A stretch of DNA of 64,000 bases from Nageia nagi (taxonomy: Eukaryota > Pinophyta), in NCBI GenBank assembly GCA_050084985.1, contig JBITNC010000002.1, forward strand, positions 34,472,001 through 34,536,000. The letters are read 5' to 3'. Below the pieces are notes generated by a model that did not search any database, was not told the origin of the DNA, and worked only from the letters and a program-made list of their open reading frames with translations. Made by a program: the position numbers and the translations under genes. Below are positions 11,985 to 25,306 of the stretch, in pieces; positions within the stretch are counted from its first letter, which is position 1; each line of letters opens with the position of its first letter.

Positions 11985-12425
11985 TAGATGCTATATAATG
12001 GTAACTTGTTTTGCATCGGTAATTGTTGCTTTGCTAACTAGATATTGTATAATGGCAATTTGCAATGGTTACTTTGGCAACTTGAAATTGTGCAATGGTA
12101 GCTTATGTTGCATTGGAAATTGTTACTTTGGTAACTTGATATTGCATAATGGTAACTTTATGTTACATTGGAAAATGTTGTATTGGAAAAACTTCATATT
12201 GCATAATGATAAATTTATGTTACATTGACAATTATTGCATTAGTAACTTGATATTGTGCAATGGTAACTTCATGCAATATTGGCAATTATTACTTTGGCA
12301 ACTTGATATTGCATAATGGCAACTTTATGTTACTTTGGTAATTGTTATTTTGGCAACTTCATAATGTGCAATGGAAATTTTGTATTGTATAAATAATTGT
12401 TGTTTTAGCAACTATATTATGTAAT
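11985..12425 (+). repeat. Minisatellite, unit about 55-60 bp, seven to eight copies
   Basis: The phrases ttgatattgcataatggtaac and ttacattggcaattgttac alternate through the region (for example about 12137, 12195, 12250, 12305 and 12360). The open frame at 11998-12228 is a by-product of the repeat, not a gene. Confidence 0.75.
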
Positions 12426-12539
12426 GAAAAAGATATGAAAGCTCAACTCTTATATTTTTACTACACTTGGTTGAATAAGAAATTATTGTGCTTTATCTTT
12501 ATGTGAAATCAAGCCAACAAATTCAAGATCTTTGTAATC

Positions 12540-14560
12540 ATCTTAAATATAAACTTTGATCAAGATGTTGAAACAATCTCCTTAAACTCTCTCTCAAGTC
12601 TTTTAATCCAACATGAGGAGTCACTAAGGAATAACTAAAAGGAAAATAAAAGGTTACACCAGTCCCATATGTTTTGAAAAGGCAAAATTTGAAAATTTTC
12701 ATAAATACAAAGGAAATTGAGCGATAATTAGTGATAATTCCAAACTTGAAGTGCATGGAATTGGTAATGTTACCATAAGTGGAAAACTAATGGAGAATAT
12801 CCTTTTTATGCCTAATATAAGGATAAATCTCATCTAAGCATTTCAAATTACAAAAGACAAATTTTCCATAGAATTCAAAGCATCTTCATGAACCAAAAAG
12901 AATAGTATTTTTGCCTTAATCTCAGGTTCAGTAAAGAATAATTTGTATGTAAGTAAATCATGTTCCTTCCAAAGTTTGTTTACCTTGAATGTTTATTCTA
13001 ATTATAATTTATGGCATCAAAGGTTACAACACATAAACTACAAAAATATTCAAATTATGAAAAATAAAAACCTTCTTGAAGTTTTGCTTGATATCTCATT
13101 GAGTATAGGCTTTTTTATAAATTGCATCTTGTGAAAAAAGAGTAGGCAAAAGATATAAAGGATAAAGGAAAAAAATTGAAAAGGATAAAAGAAAAGGATT
13201 GAAAAGGATAAAGCCACAAGGGAAATATATATTCTTCACTTGATTCATTCTAACTTGATGGGCCCTTTCCAAGTCAAGTCTCTTTACAGATGCATCCTAT
13301 GTTGTAACTTTCATTGGTTTATTAGGATGAGCTTAGCTTATATTCTTAAGCATAATTCTAATTACTTTAACGTATTCAAGGAATTCAAAGCTTTTGTTAA
13401 ATAAGAAATATGTTAGAATGTCAAAATAATAAGTCAAAAAAATGCATCTTTGTTATCTATGATAGTCAACATAGAGGTTGTAAGCCTTATTCTCCTTCTT
13501 CAAGAACATGATAAGGTTATTGAAAACCTTAATACTTCCAAACCAAGTGACAGTTTAAATGAAGCTTGTTCAAAAGGCCTAAGTGGTTGGATCGAACCAC
13601 TAATAGATATCCAATGAAGCAAAATTCAAAAAATCAAAAGGTAACAAGAAGCATGATAGCTAACATGACTCTTCTTACAAAAATTAAGAATCATGGTGAA
13701 TCTCAAACCTTTAAGGAATCTTCTCAATACTCTTGTTGAAAAGAAGAAATAGAGGTTGAAATGGATATTTTTCTAAAAAATGGAACTTAGGATCTAGTTC
13801 CTTAGCTAATTAATTAGAATGTTATTAGAAATAAATGGATTTTTAAGATTATATACAATTCAAGTAAACAAACTGATAAGTACAAAACAAGGTTAGCCAC
13901 TAAAGGTTTTATGAAAAAAATATAGTATTAACTATGAGGAATTAGTTTCTTTAATTGTGAAAATTACTTAAATAAGGCTTCTCTTTACCTTATCAGTAGC
14001 TCAAGGATGGAGTACTTTCCAAAATGATGTAAAAAATACTTTCCTTAATAGAAATTTGAATGTTAAACTCTATGCAAGCCAATCTAAAGGGTTTATAATA
14101 CCAAAAAATGAGTCCCATGTGTGCAAGTCAAATAAAATTTTATATGGACTAAAGCAAGTTTCTAGAGTCTAATATGAGAAGATTTTAGAATACTTTGAAT
14201 CTCTTGACCCATCAAAGTGCTTCTCATATTCAAATCTCTATTTGCTTAACGAAGACAAAAACTTAGTCTTATTCTTCTTTATGTTGATGATCTTTTACAT
14301 AAATATACTTAAGTCATAAAATGAAATTATTGATCTTGGTATCTTGTATTACTACTTTGAACTAAAAGTATATTTGAATAAGTATTGAACTTGTCTTAAT
14401 CAATTCAAATATATCTCAAATATTCTAAAATGTTTAAAATGGAAGAAAGTAAACCTTTTTCCATCCATGTTCTCCTAGAATCAACTTAGAGGTCAATTCA
14501 ATTTCTAAATATTCAGCTCATCATGCTCTATATGTAAAACAAAATGAAGAAAAAAGACTT
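12540..14560 (+). mobile_element. Decayed Ty1/copia retrotransposon 3
   Basis: Forward-strand copia pieces in order: end of the protease (MENILFMPNIRINLI, about 12790-12835), GAG-pre-integrase at 12943-13080 (NLWHQRLQHINYKNI), integrase start (LIHSNLMGPFQVKSL, 13240-13285) and a frame-shifted KKCIF/YSQHRG-like piece at 13437-13500. Reverse transcriptase follows: NKWIF-like phrases near 13830, LSVAQGWSTFQNDV at 13993-14035, ILYGLKQVSRV at about 14137-14170, and the IDLG...YYY connection at 14330-14360. It stops before RNase H and no LTR is evident downstream. It has the same order and closely similar phrases to copia element 1. Full of stops and indels; inactive. Confidence 0.8.
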
Positions 14561-14599
14561 CTCAACACATTTTAAACTATATCATACCATTGAACTTTT

Positions 14600-15440
14600 A
14601 TCTTAATTTGAACATGTGTATCTTATTTTTAAATTGGTAACATCAACAAAAATAAAATAAAAAAAGTAATTTAAAAAATGTATATAAAAATCAAATTTAA
14701 AGTTTAAAAATGTATAATATTTCTTATATATCAACATTTACATGGATGGTTACTCCAAATGTCTTAAAAAAAATATCATAAACAACTTCCTAATACCCAA
14801 AATAGATTCTTAAGCTTCATTTATGTGGAGTATTGATAATTTAAATTTAATATTAATAGATGAAAATAATCAATGAAACTGTAAAAAAATACATATAATA
14901 ATGAGATACATTATAAACTATATTTAGAAATAATAGTAAATTTCTATTATTATAAATCTTATTATTGCAAAGGATAAAAAATTAAAGAATTAATCATATA
15001 GATAAAAATAATAATAATAATTTAAACTAAATTTTAAAGAAAAATATCGCAAAGAATCAATTAAATGACAACTCAAAAGAAAAATATCACAAAGAATCAA
15101 TTAAATGACAACTCAAACAATCCAACTGATTTTGTTACATTATATTATATATCATATGCAAAATTTAATTTTCTAATACATCAATACTTATAAGTAACCA
15201 CTTTGAATAGATGTAGAATAGTCTACAATACAGCACAAGTAGTTATAAATCTTTACCTATTTTATATTTTGTTATTTATATGGCATTTTCATAATTTGAT
15301 CAAATACAATATCAACCTATAATTCTTAAAATATTTATAAATAGTTATTGCCAAATTAAGCAACACCTGTTGGCGAGTTAATCAATATATAACATCTCTG
15401 GAACAGTTAAAGATTCACTCCTACGGCACAGGGCATAATG
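14600..15440. other. Very AT-rich spacer
   Basis: No gene-like content. The only structure is the 40-bp tandem duplication at 15036-15116. Confidence 0.4.
15036..15116 (+). repeat. 40-bp tandem duplication
   Basis: The unit containing aatatcgcaaagaatcaatt and atgacaactca is repeated once with a 40-base period; only one clear base difference (cgc/cac). Confidence 0.9.
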
Positions 15441-15462
15441 GTCAAGCAGACAATGCAAACAC

Positions 15463-15892
15463 TCAATTCCGTTTTGGTTGAGGGGTATTTGCAAACTGCC
15501 ATGTCCTTTGGTGAAGATATTCAACATACCTCAAACCTGCAATCTCATGTTCTGGAACAGCTGAAGAGACCCCATTCAGTTCTTGCTGTGATAATTTTAT
15601 TTCTAAAGATGCAGTATTTACATCAAAATGGTTTACGTTGGTTGTTCCTGCAGCAAAAGTAGTATACAATTGATTTAATAAAAATCATTATAGACACATT
15701 TTAATTCCATGGTAAAATGCGCTATTTGGTATTGTTACCTGGAATGGGGGCAACATCATTGCCTTGGTGAAGCACCCATGCAAAAGCAAGTTGTGCAGGT
15801 CTGCAACCATGTTTCTTAGCAAGTATAGAAACTCGTTCATATACTACTTTATTCTTCTCCAAATTCTCTCCTTCAAATCATGGCTGTCGGAC
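15463..15892 (-). pseudogene. Aldo-keto reductase pseudogene, last two exons
   Basis: Minus-strand C-terminus of a plant NADPH-dependent aldo-keto reductase of the perakine reductase/auxin-induced PCNT115-like group. The upstream exon is 15892-15739: [27 protein letters not shown] and VAPIPG. It ends in a gt donor. After a 91-bp intron, the acceptor ctgcag leads into the last exon, 15647-15463 (GTTNVN, then KLSQQELNGVSSAVPEHEIAG, TWQFANTP, stop). Both splice junctions and the reading frame (51 plus 62 codons across the junction) are intact. The conserved Arg codon of the QPRF motif is TGA (15880-15878), a CGA-to-TGA change, so the protein would stop before its cofactor-phosphate loop. No upstream exons (catalytic Asp-Tyr-Lys-His part) were found; they may lie beyond the window or be lost to the copia insertion upstream. 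Base composition is richer in GC than the surroundings. Confidence 0.85.
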
Positions 15893-15899
15893 CTAACCA

Positions 15900-18490
15900 A
15901 ATACAATGGTGAAACAGAATAAATACACAAAAATGGAAATTTCACACAATCTTATAAACATTCTCAGCTACTGCTGAAGAATTACATTTGCCATTAAAAC
16001 AATTTTGTAGCCTTCTTTGAGTGATCTCCCTGACAATTATGACTCTCACCACAGTTCCCTGCTATGGTAAAAAACTATTGGAACTCATTGCAAAAAGGTA
16101 ACTGCAGAGTAATCAAACTCTATTGGTAATTTTGGGGTCCATATTGTTGATAAATACTGACTTGATTTTACACTTCTAATTAAAACGTCTTTAGAATAAC
16201 AATGCCTTTCATGAAGCCTGAAAACATCCTTCCTTGTAGTCCTGGCTAAATTACGTGTACTAGTTATTGGAAATTTGGAACAGAGCAGTCCCGTGCCTTG
16301 GATTATAAATATTGTTTAGTGTTTAGTAATTCTGCCACCAGCAAATACGTTAGAGCTCTCAAATTATGACCAAGTTGAATAAGTTCACACGTATTGTAAC
16401 TCTGGTGCAAATGCAAGACAAGTTGCTAATAGATGCACACCTTTAATGTGAATGAAATGAGGATTCTCATAGTGGAATATTTTGAAGATATATAAACGAA
16501 ACCAATTCCCTGATATTTATCACTGATATCTTAACTGTTAGTTGGGTTTGCAGAAATCATAATTAGCATATTAAGCTTGATATTCTATATTTTATGTAAC
16601 ATTTGAATTAGACCTTTAGTTAGATTCTGTAAGTCAAAAAGAATTTCACATATTCACCACGTGATGAATTTTGTGTTTTTAGCGTGCTTTCACTAATCAA
16701 AAACCTATAATACCACATGATTAAATACACTTAATAAAAAACAACTAATGTCACAATGATCATTGGAGACGTTAAAAAAGCAAAGGAAGTACTGGTTTAA
16801 GACATATAAAGAGAATGGGCCTCACACCCACATGTTAGATGAAAAAACACAATACAGGCAAAATTGACCAAAAGGGTTCCAAATTAACGATGCTTAGATA
16901 AGAACCTTTGATGAGATCACCAAACAAGAATGGGGCCATACAACAATTCAATCTAGATGGAACTCTACATACACAATTAAAAAAATTCTTCACAATTTAA
17001 GAATATCACTCATGGGTGGACATTGGTATCCTATATATTGAACTCGAGAAGAGTGAAAACCAATAAACAACCAAGACCTAGTTGTCAAGGAATTTACAAT
17101 TGATTATTACATAATGGAATACTTGAGGTTCAAAATAATACAAGATGGTGCTCAACAAGTACTCTACCACTCAATACCAATAAATGGTGTTTCGCAGATT
17201 GACACAGAAATTAAGTAAAGAAATAAGGGTGCTCAGCGACCCTGTGCCAACCGACTCTTGAAAAGAGCTTTCAATCCAAAACGAATCTAGGCAGGTATGA
17301 CCTCCTAAAGAGATTCCTAAGACATAGTGTGGTCAAACACATGAGAAAACCAAAAACAAACAAGCAAGGTGGTGCATGCCAAGTATCAAGGCAATCAATG
17401 TTTCAGATGATACTAAAAAATTATAAAAAAAAAATATTCTTACCCACCATAGAGGTGCACATATGTGCTTACATAAATAATACAAAACCAAATAAGTTGT
17501 CTCAAAAGGAGTGATCACATGACCTTTAGATACTGCATTTAATAAAGCTAAAATACACAATAAAGGAAACTACAAGATCCTAACTCCACTCAAAAACAAT
17601 ACACTAATTTGCATGAAACAAGGAGTCCACCAGACAAATTTATACAAAAGAAACTAAATTCTTGTAAATCCCTTCTACAAAATCATCCAAGATTCCAAAC
17701 AAACAAACACAGAGAATAGCAGAATCCTTTTTAAATGAAAAGCAGCACAACTATCTTTGCATTGTTGCATTCCTAGATTAATTGTACTACAGGGTGGTAG
17801 TTCGGGCTTTGGTCCAAGATAGTCGATTTCAATAAGAAAGTCAAATCATGTTCTTTGATTCTTGATAATTCTGGTACTCTTGTTAACCTAATCAGTAGAA
17901 ACTCCCAGTAGTTAGAAACTTATATGCTTAACATAATATAGATGCTTGACAAAGTGGTACCTGAATGTCCCACAGCTAATTCAATCACCATTTAGAGCTA
18001 AAAGAAATTATTAATATAGAAATGCTTTTGTTGCCAAAATTTTGACCTTACGTTTCTTGCACAAACAAGTTCAAAAAGTGAATAGCCTCAAACCCAAAAA
18101 TACCAAACACCAATTTCCAAGGTGAAGTTGGCTTTAAATCAAAATATATGCAAAAAAATCCCTAATTTTTTTGTGAGCATTTAGAGAACGTAAATGCATC
18201 CAAAACATTCACCCATTTGTAGCTTATAGAGCAATTTTATTAGAAACCTTTAAATTGCAATATCTTGGTCAAATAAAGCTCCAACAAACGGAATTTGAAC
18301 CACATTGTGTCCATAACAAACCCCATGTTCGCTCCATAAAGATTTGGGAATGGCAAAGATGCTGAAGGGTATTGTTCCAAGATCCTTGAAAGTCATACAA
18401 ACCCCTTATTCAAGGGCGGAGAGGCAAAAGTCAAATTGAGTCTCTATTCAGCTAAACGATGGATAATTGTAATAGCACTAATACCATGTA
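15900..18490. other. Unassigned region upstream of the aldo-keto reductase exons
   Basis: Less AT-rich than most of the window, which fits intron or old gene-flank sequence of the reductase. Short overlapping frames at 17329-17560 on both strands show no family motif. A minus-strand open stretch at about 18400-18250 (MTFKDLGTIPFSIFAIPKS) is unrecognised. I could not identify further reductase exons. Confidence 0.3.
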
Positions 18491-18491
18491 G

Positions 18492-19008
18492 GAAGTTAAC
18501 ATACATTTCCTGAAAGATTATGATAGTTTGCAATATCGGGAAACAATAAAGAACACTGTACAGAGGGAAAATATAGTTAGCTATAAGCCAATATCAAACA
18601 CTGACCACAAGCAAAACTTTTGGGAGTTAATGAGGTTATCTTAGAATCAAGAATCAACCATCTAATATAGTAAGAAAACATAACTGGCCATGCCAAGCCT
18701 ATTTGAAATTAAAGTTGTTCGAAAAACATATCTTCTATAGCAACTGTAACAAGCAATTTACTGCAACTCACCAAAAGTAGATCATAGCCAAACACAACCT
18801 GTATTAATTTACTTTGTAGCCAAATTATTCTTTTAATTGTTTTATCTAGTGTTCAGGTTGCAATCTATTTTAAAGTAACGGTGTATTAAACTACCTGCAA
18901 ACCTTAATAATTTATTAATATTATTACCATTAGTAATAATACTAATGTATTATTCTAGTCTAGATACCTAAGTATCTAATATATAATGTATTATTCTAAC
19001 ATTCCCTC
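18492..19008 (-). repeat. LTR of minus-strand copia element 4
   Basis: On the minus strand the purine tract ggggaggga is followed by TGTTAGAATAATAC (from 19008 downward). The run ends near ttcctaca, immediately before tggtattagtgc, a primer-site-like sequence with two differences from the canonical form. Length about 515 bp. The start resembles the LTR start of copia element 2. Confidence 0.5.
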
Positions 19009-22000
19009 CCCATAATACATTAGGTTCTCAAAGAACAACAAAGGAAGCACTGGAAGTATTTAAACTTTCCATAATCAAGTGACTTTATGAAAATATTTGC
19101 AATTTGTTCTTTTGTGGAAATATAGCAAAGTTGAATTTTGTGTAATAAAACATGGTTCAAATAAAGTGCACTCATATCTCAATGTGTTTGGTATGCTCAT
19201 GACAAATAGGATTACAAACCAATTTCAGTACACTCTGATTGTTGTAATGCAAAATGGTGGGATGATTCTATGATATTTCAATATCTGATAAAATGTGACG
19301 GAACTATATTGCATCACAAACAACATCTACAGTAGCACGGTATTCCAACTCTATGGTAGATTTAGATGTGATACTCCATTTTTTGCTACCCCAAGAAATC
19401 GGTCTGAATCTAAGGAAGAACACATATATTATCATTGATCTCTTATCAATCAAGGATCCTTCTTAATCTGTATCCATGTATCCAATCAAGAACTTATCAT
19501 TCTTCTTATACTCCAGGCCATAACTATTAGAACCATAGATGTATCTCAACACATGTTTGTTCATTGTCCAATGTGCTTTCATAGGTTCATGTATAAACCT
19601 AGAAAGATAGCTAACAACATAAAAAATATCTAACTTGGGTATATAACAAGTAAATTAATCCTCCAATCAACTAACGATAAAGAGTTGCATTTACCAGTGG
19701 AGAACTATCTTACTCTAACAGATGTAAACTCGATTCAATAGGCATGGACATAGGTTGGCAATCTATCATTTTGAGGTTCTCCAACAAACTCTTGGTATAC
19801 TTCATCTTTGAAACAAATATTCGATCCTACATCTACTAGACCTATAATCCAAGGCAATAATCAAGTAAACCAAGATAATTCATGTCGAATGAATTTTTAG
19901 GTCATCCTTACAAGATATGATCAACTCCTCAATACTATCCATGATGACTAAATCATCAACATACACTACAACTATGGCTATCTGCCCCCATGTTGTCGAA
20001 GGTAGAGATTATGACAATAAAGGCTTCTAAAAAAGTCATGTTGTAGGAGGTGTTCATAAATATTGATGTACAAGGCTCTTAGATCTTATTTCAGACTATA
20101 TATACTTTATTAATCTACACACATTTCCCTATCTTGAATCAATAACAAATCCTTTAGGTTGTTACATGTAGACTTCCTCCTCTAAGTCTTTATTAAAGAA
20201 GGCACTCTTCACATCCATTTGATGTACTTTCAAACCAAACTATGCAGCCATTGCAAAAGCAATTTTGATGATCTTTATCTTGGCTATGGGAGCAAATGTC
20301 TCCTCATAGTCTATACCTTCCTCTTGGGCATATCCTTTGGCAACTAGTCGAGCCTTGTGCTTATCAAGTGTTCCATCAGCTTTGTACTTTATTTTGAACA
20401 TCCATTCATATCTTATAGCCTTCTTACCAAGTGGAAGATCTATCAGCTTCTACATGCCATTCTTCATCAAAGCATCATATTCATCATCCATGGTGGATTT
20501 CCAATGTGGTGGCTCAAGGGCTTCATGAACTATTTTAAGTTCAAGAGTATTCACTATTGTGCTCATCAATGCCAAATTCATTTCCTTACAAGCCATGTTG
20601 TGTGTTCTTTAACAAGTCATGTTGTGTCTCCTTGATCTAGATGTGGAAGTGTTAGGTAGGGCACTTTATGTGAATCCTAAAATGTCTTTTTGTGCTATTT
20701 CAATTATTTGGAGTCATCAGGTGGAAAGCTCACAATTAAAACTACTTTTCCATTATCCTCATCATCAAAAGTGATTATGGGAGCATTATCAGGATTATGT
20801 GGTGTTGTATGTGGACTAGTTGGAGGATCACCAATCTCATTAAAGATAACATCTCTACTTATATAAATCTTTCAAGTAGTAGGATCCATGAATCTATAGC
20901 CTTTAGTCAAGAAGAATGAACCTCATAGACTTTTCATCCAATTTGTTTCCTGCTCTTTGAGAATGTGCATGTAGGCAATGCAACCAAATACTCAAAGATG
21001 AAAGATAGATGGTTTAACTCATGTCCATGCTTCTCAAGAGTCATCCCCTCAAGAGCTTTACAAGGTGCTCTATTCGATAAATATACTACAATTTTTTGAT
21101 GTTCTATTTTTAATATTATTTCTTTTATTGAGATTTAAGCTCGCCATAGGTCCTTGATTGTTGATTTGTCTCTTGGATTGGATAGAGCATCTCTTGCCAA
21201 ATGTTTTGATAGGTTATACGACATGATTTCATCAAGAAACTAGTGAGATATTGTATTTTGAAGTTTGCCTGCTAGACCAAACTTCTATAGTCGTGCACAT
21301 GGGAATTTACTATTTTCTCCCATTTAATGGGATTGCTCTATGTTACATCCCTCTCCATATAATTGATTGTATCTAAGAGTGAGCTATGTAATTAGGAATA
21401 AAAAGTACCTTTTTTTTAGTTAGGAATGCTTTTTAGCATTATATATGATTGTGGTGACTACGAGAAGTGATTATGTGGATCTCAAGGTCAATCTATGCTC
21501 CTATGGATGAGGTGCCTAACCAAGCATGATTCCTAGGTGAGAGCTAGATCTAGGATGATGTTCTATAAAGGGGGAGCACATCATTGTAAAAGGATATTCA
21601 GCTTATTCATTTATCTTATACTCTTCTTCTTCAAAGCATGGCATTGAGCCATCTCGTAGGCCTCTTGTTGGACAACAACCTAGCAAGGGAAGGATTTAGT
21701 GGGATGCAAACCTCACTAGATCTTGGCTAAGGGAAAAAAACCCTTAATCCATCTAGTTCTTCATTTTAGATTTGGGGGTTAAAGGCCCTAACAATGTGAC
21801 ATCAGCTTTCCAGTTGCAATTTTATTGTGTTGTGGCCTAAATCTAGTGCTTTGAGCCAAACATCAGCCCTATTGAGCCATATTTTCCTTGTAATTGCTCC
21901 ATCATTAATATAATTTGAGAATTTGGCACTTGATCTTATATTTTTCTTATGCATTGAGGTATTTTTGGAATTGTTTCATTATTTCTTGCTCATTTCCTAA

Positions 22001-22470
22001 TTCATTGAATAATTGGCTAATAATTTGGAATAAGGAAAATTTGGGAACATTACAAATTCATATTGCTTCAACCCAAAATTCTCTATTTAATATTTTAGTA
22101 TACTTCTCACAATTTCCACTGTGGTCAGCTATTACTAAATTCCATTTTATTTAAAAAATGCAAAAAAAACTCATTTGAGATGTATTCTCCCCCTTGATCT
22201 GAGCAAAGAACATGGATATAACAATTCATGGTATTCTCCACACTAGCTTTGAACTCCTTGAAATACAAAAAGGTTTCTTCATTTGTCTTTAATAAATACA
22301 CCCACATCTTTTTAAAGTAGTCATCAACAAACAACAAGAAGTGAAAGATTGTAGTGTTCATTGGTTTGAATTTTCAACCTTGTGATGTCATGTTGGTGAC
22401 TTGGCGAGTTTTGAATCTAATCTAATATAATCTCCCCCAACAACCATCAACCTCTAACTGGCATCCAATC
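19009..22470 (-). mobile_element. Decayed Ty1/copia retrotransposon 4, integrase split by an insertion
   Basis: Minus-strand polyprotein remnants, from high to low coordinates. Integrase core at 22361-22125: LLFVDDYFKKMWVYLLK and CSDQGGEYISNEF. Integrase phrase EFWVEAI near 22070, then, after a 950-bp insertion, VVYLSNRAP at about 21095, with ALEGMTLEKHG and CIAYMHILKE-like phrases to 20930. Reverse transcriptase at 20530-19900: [54 protein letters not shown], then a frameshifted YVDD-type region near 19960. RNase H tail at 19400-19030: STIELEYRA, HTKHIEM, IQLCYISTKEQIANIF, KSLDYGKF. The open forward frames at 20337-20635 are antisense shadows. Many stops; inactive. Confidence 0.85.
21100..22049. 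mobile_element. Probable solo LTR inserted in the copia 4 integrase
   Basis: A 950-bp block interrupts the integrase codons exactly between EFWVEA and VVYLSNRAP. Its ends are complementary (tgttc... and ...gaaca, a TG...CA pattern). The disrupted host phrase attgta is present on both sides in imperfect form (taatt-type at 21086-21093 and acaaatt at 22052-22058 on the plus strand), as a diverged target duplication would look. In the plus direction it holds a TATA-like ctataaaggggg at about 21563, which suggests an LTR transcribed on the plus strand. No internal retroelement sequence is present. Confidence 0.55.
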
Positions 22471-25190
22471 TCCTACAATACTTATCTTATAGTTGAGCAT
22501 TTAATGCTCTTAGTATAATCTTATTATGATCAAATCTTCTTCTTAATATTTTTAATTCGATCTTCTTGTGATCAAATTCTTTTCTATTGTAAAGGATGGG
22601 AATCCATAAATATTTTTTTATCTTATTATGCATGCACCATACCTATTTCTGATCTTACCTTCAGTTATAGAAGGATGTTATCCCTCATTTCATTGTATTT
22701 TAGCTTATCTTAGCTTAAAAGAGTGCTAATTAGATAAGTTTGTATTCATTTTACTCAACAAATAGCAAGAGAAAACACTTTGCAACTTTTCCTTGCATTT
22801 TTGTGTTTGAGTTTCTCATCTTCTGGGTGTGTAGTGAATATAAATCACTCTTATAGTGTTATACACTAGATTTGGAGCTAAACCAAGGTGATATTCACCA
22901 TTGTTGTGGTATTTTATCCTAGTGGTTATTCATTTGTTTTTCACTTCATGCACTAGATTTGGAGATAATTGTTGTTGTATCAAACTATCTTATTTTAGAC
23001 CAATTTGCTTTTAGGTGATATAAATTTTCTTCTAGTTCTCCTTATTAGGTAATTTTTTTTGTGTTTGATATTACTTTTAGATAAATTTCTAACCATGTAT
23101 CATTTATCATACTTCATATGGAAATCGCCACCTTCATCAATGATTTCTAGTAGGGCATTTACCTGATCTTTCTTAGTAGTAGTCCTTGAATACATTCACT
23201 TTCACCTAAGATTCATCACATTTATCTTACTCCATGATTTGTGGGTATTTCATTTCTGTAAACTATATTTCTTTCCCTTCCCAAACATGTATAACATGAC
23301 ACCCTTTTAATACAAGTTTCCATTTTTCCAACCAATTCCTTTGGCACTATCAATCCAATCTTGTTATAGCAACCCAATGAGTACCTTGTGTGTCATCAAA
23401 AAATGCTAGATATTGACAATTCCTTCTGATTTTATTCTTTAATCATTAGAAATTATACTTTAATACCTTTCCAATGGTATATAACATGACATACTTTATC
23501 ATTAGTTATCATTAGCGAAATCCCCACTCTTTAACACCTAGTTTTGAAATAGTAGCTGGAAAACATTATTTTTAAACTATATATTATGAAATATCTTATG
23601 AATTGTAATGCTTTGAAATTTCACGTCTTAAATATTATTTTTGGATGTATTTATTTCAACATATCAATTATAAAATTAATATATTTTAAAAAATATCATT
23701 TTCTAAATTATTATTTGATCAAATTTTGAAGTATCTGCTAATTCATTTCACAATTATCGAATTTTATCTATGTTTCATGTTTTATCATTACTATGGGGGG
23801 TGCCTTATCACTATCAAGAATTATCATTTCCCTCATCATCATCTAAGGTAGGCAACCAAGCTCTCTCAATTATTTTTGTTTCGCAAGTTTTAAATGTTTT
23901 TCTTTGAGCTCCATCTTTCACCACAAGCTTTCGCAAGCAACCCATAACAAAAAAGGAAATCAATCCAATTCATTTGGCTCTGAAAGAACATGTTCATCCA
24001 AGCTCTCACTTGTCCTTTTCAACCTTTGGGGCAAGAATAGGTCTCCAACCATATCACAGCAGACTTGACCATTATGTATTTTACAAAAGTTTATTCTCTT
24101 TTGCATAACAATTTCTTATCAAATCGTGGCAAGGATAATTGCACAAGGCTTCATTAGGCTCTACATCTTTTATATTTTGGGTATGTGATCTTGATTTTTC
24201 TCCTTCAACCACATCCCTAAAAGGGGCAAACTATATATGCTTAAATTTGCATTTTAACTGTTTAAAATGATTTTATTTTAGTGATTCTCTATATTTATGC
24301 AAAACATCAATTTGGACCCACTTTAGAAAAATTAAGGTTAAGTGGATTTTTCTAAATTCACAATATATTTTATGCATAGTGTTTTAAGTGGATTCACCTT
24401 GGTGAAATAAAAATCTAATTTGTGAATCCTTTATAAAACACTCCCAAGTGCTTATTTTAAATATCATGCAAGTTTAAGAATAATCATTATCCAATATCAT
24501 CAAGAAATAGAAAGCAAATGTACAATATCTTCTTCTATCATCATAATTGAATCGTAGAAACATCTAACAAATTGAAAGACTTCTCTTGAATAAGTGTGAG
24601 TTGAAATGGAAATTCAGGTCATAATGCCCAACATTTTGGCATCCAAGCCCAAAAAAGCCCAACACTCTAACATTGCAGGCCCAAACTCAAATGCTTTGGT
24701 CTTCATTCTTGCCAACTCCCACAATTGAAACAATTTGGTTAAGAAAAATCATCATCTTGGAATTACCTTCAAGATCATCATCTCAAAATTTATCTAAATT
24801 TTTCATTTGGCTACAACTCATATTCACCTTCCAAGATCATGAGTTATCTATTACGAAGCTTTCAATCCTCAACCTTCCACATAAGTTTTTTTTGTAACTA
24901 CTCTTGTAAATTTGCATAATCTTTATTGTGAGATCTTATATTGCATATTGCTATTAATCTATGTTCATTTTGGAGACAAATAAATGTGCATGTTTTGATA
25001 CATCATTCATTAGTTTTGCATCTATAGGTAGACATCTTATCTTTTCATGATACTGATAGTTATACATAGTACAAAAATACTTGTTCTTTCAAAATATAAA
25101 TCATCGATATAGGAAAGAAAAATGGGATTAGATTTGGCTTTTTTGCATCATGGTTTTAGCAAACAGCAAGGCAAATTTACACAAAGGGCC
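22380..25190. other. Unassigned non-coding stretch
   Basis: Around 22385-23250 the texture (a tgatgtcatgttggtgac start and moderately GC-rich segments) resembles a decayed LTR, but I cannot define its ends. The rest to 25190 is AT-rich. The open frame at 24673-24897 shows no recognisable motif. Confidence 0.3.
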
Positions 25191-25195
25191 CTATG

Positions 25196-25197
<2 letters not shown>

Positions 25198-25282
<85 letters not shown>
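25198..25282. repeat. (AT)n microsatellite
   Basis: About 42 TA units with one break (ta/tta) near 25241. It lies just upstream of repeat Y copy 1. Confidence 0.97.
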
Positions 25283-25306
25283 CTTTCAAATAAACTATCT
25301 TTGTAC

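Noticed and set aside
11998-12228. 76-residue Cys/Asn-rich ORF
   Set aside because: It is a translation of the 55-60-bp minisatellite.
17329-17560. Overlapping 61- and 75-residue ORFs on opposite strands
   Set aside because: No motif in either and no sign that either is an aldo-keto reductase exon.
20337-20635. Forward ORFs of 63 and 92 residues
   Set aside because: They are antisense to the reverse transcriptase of copia element 4.
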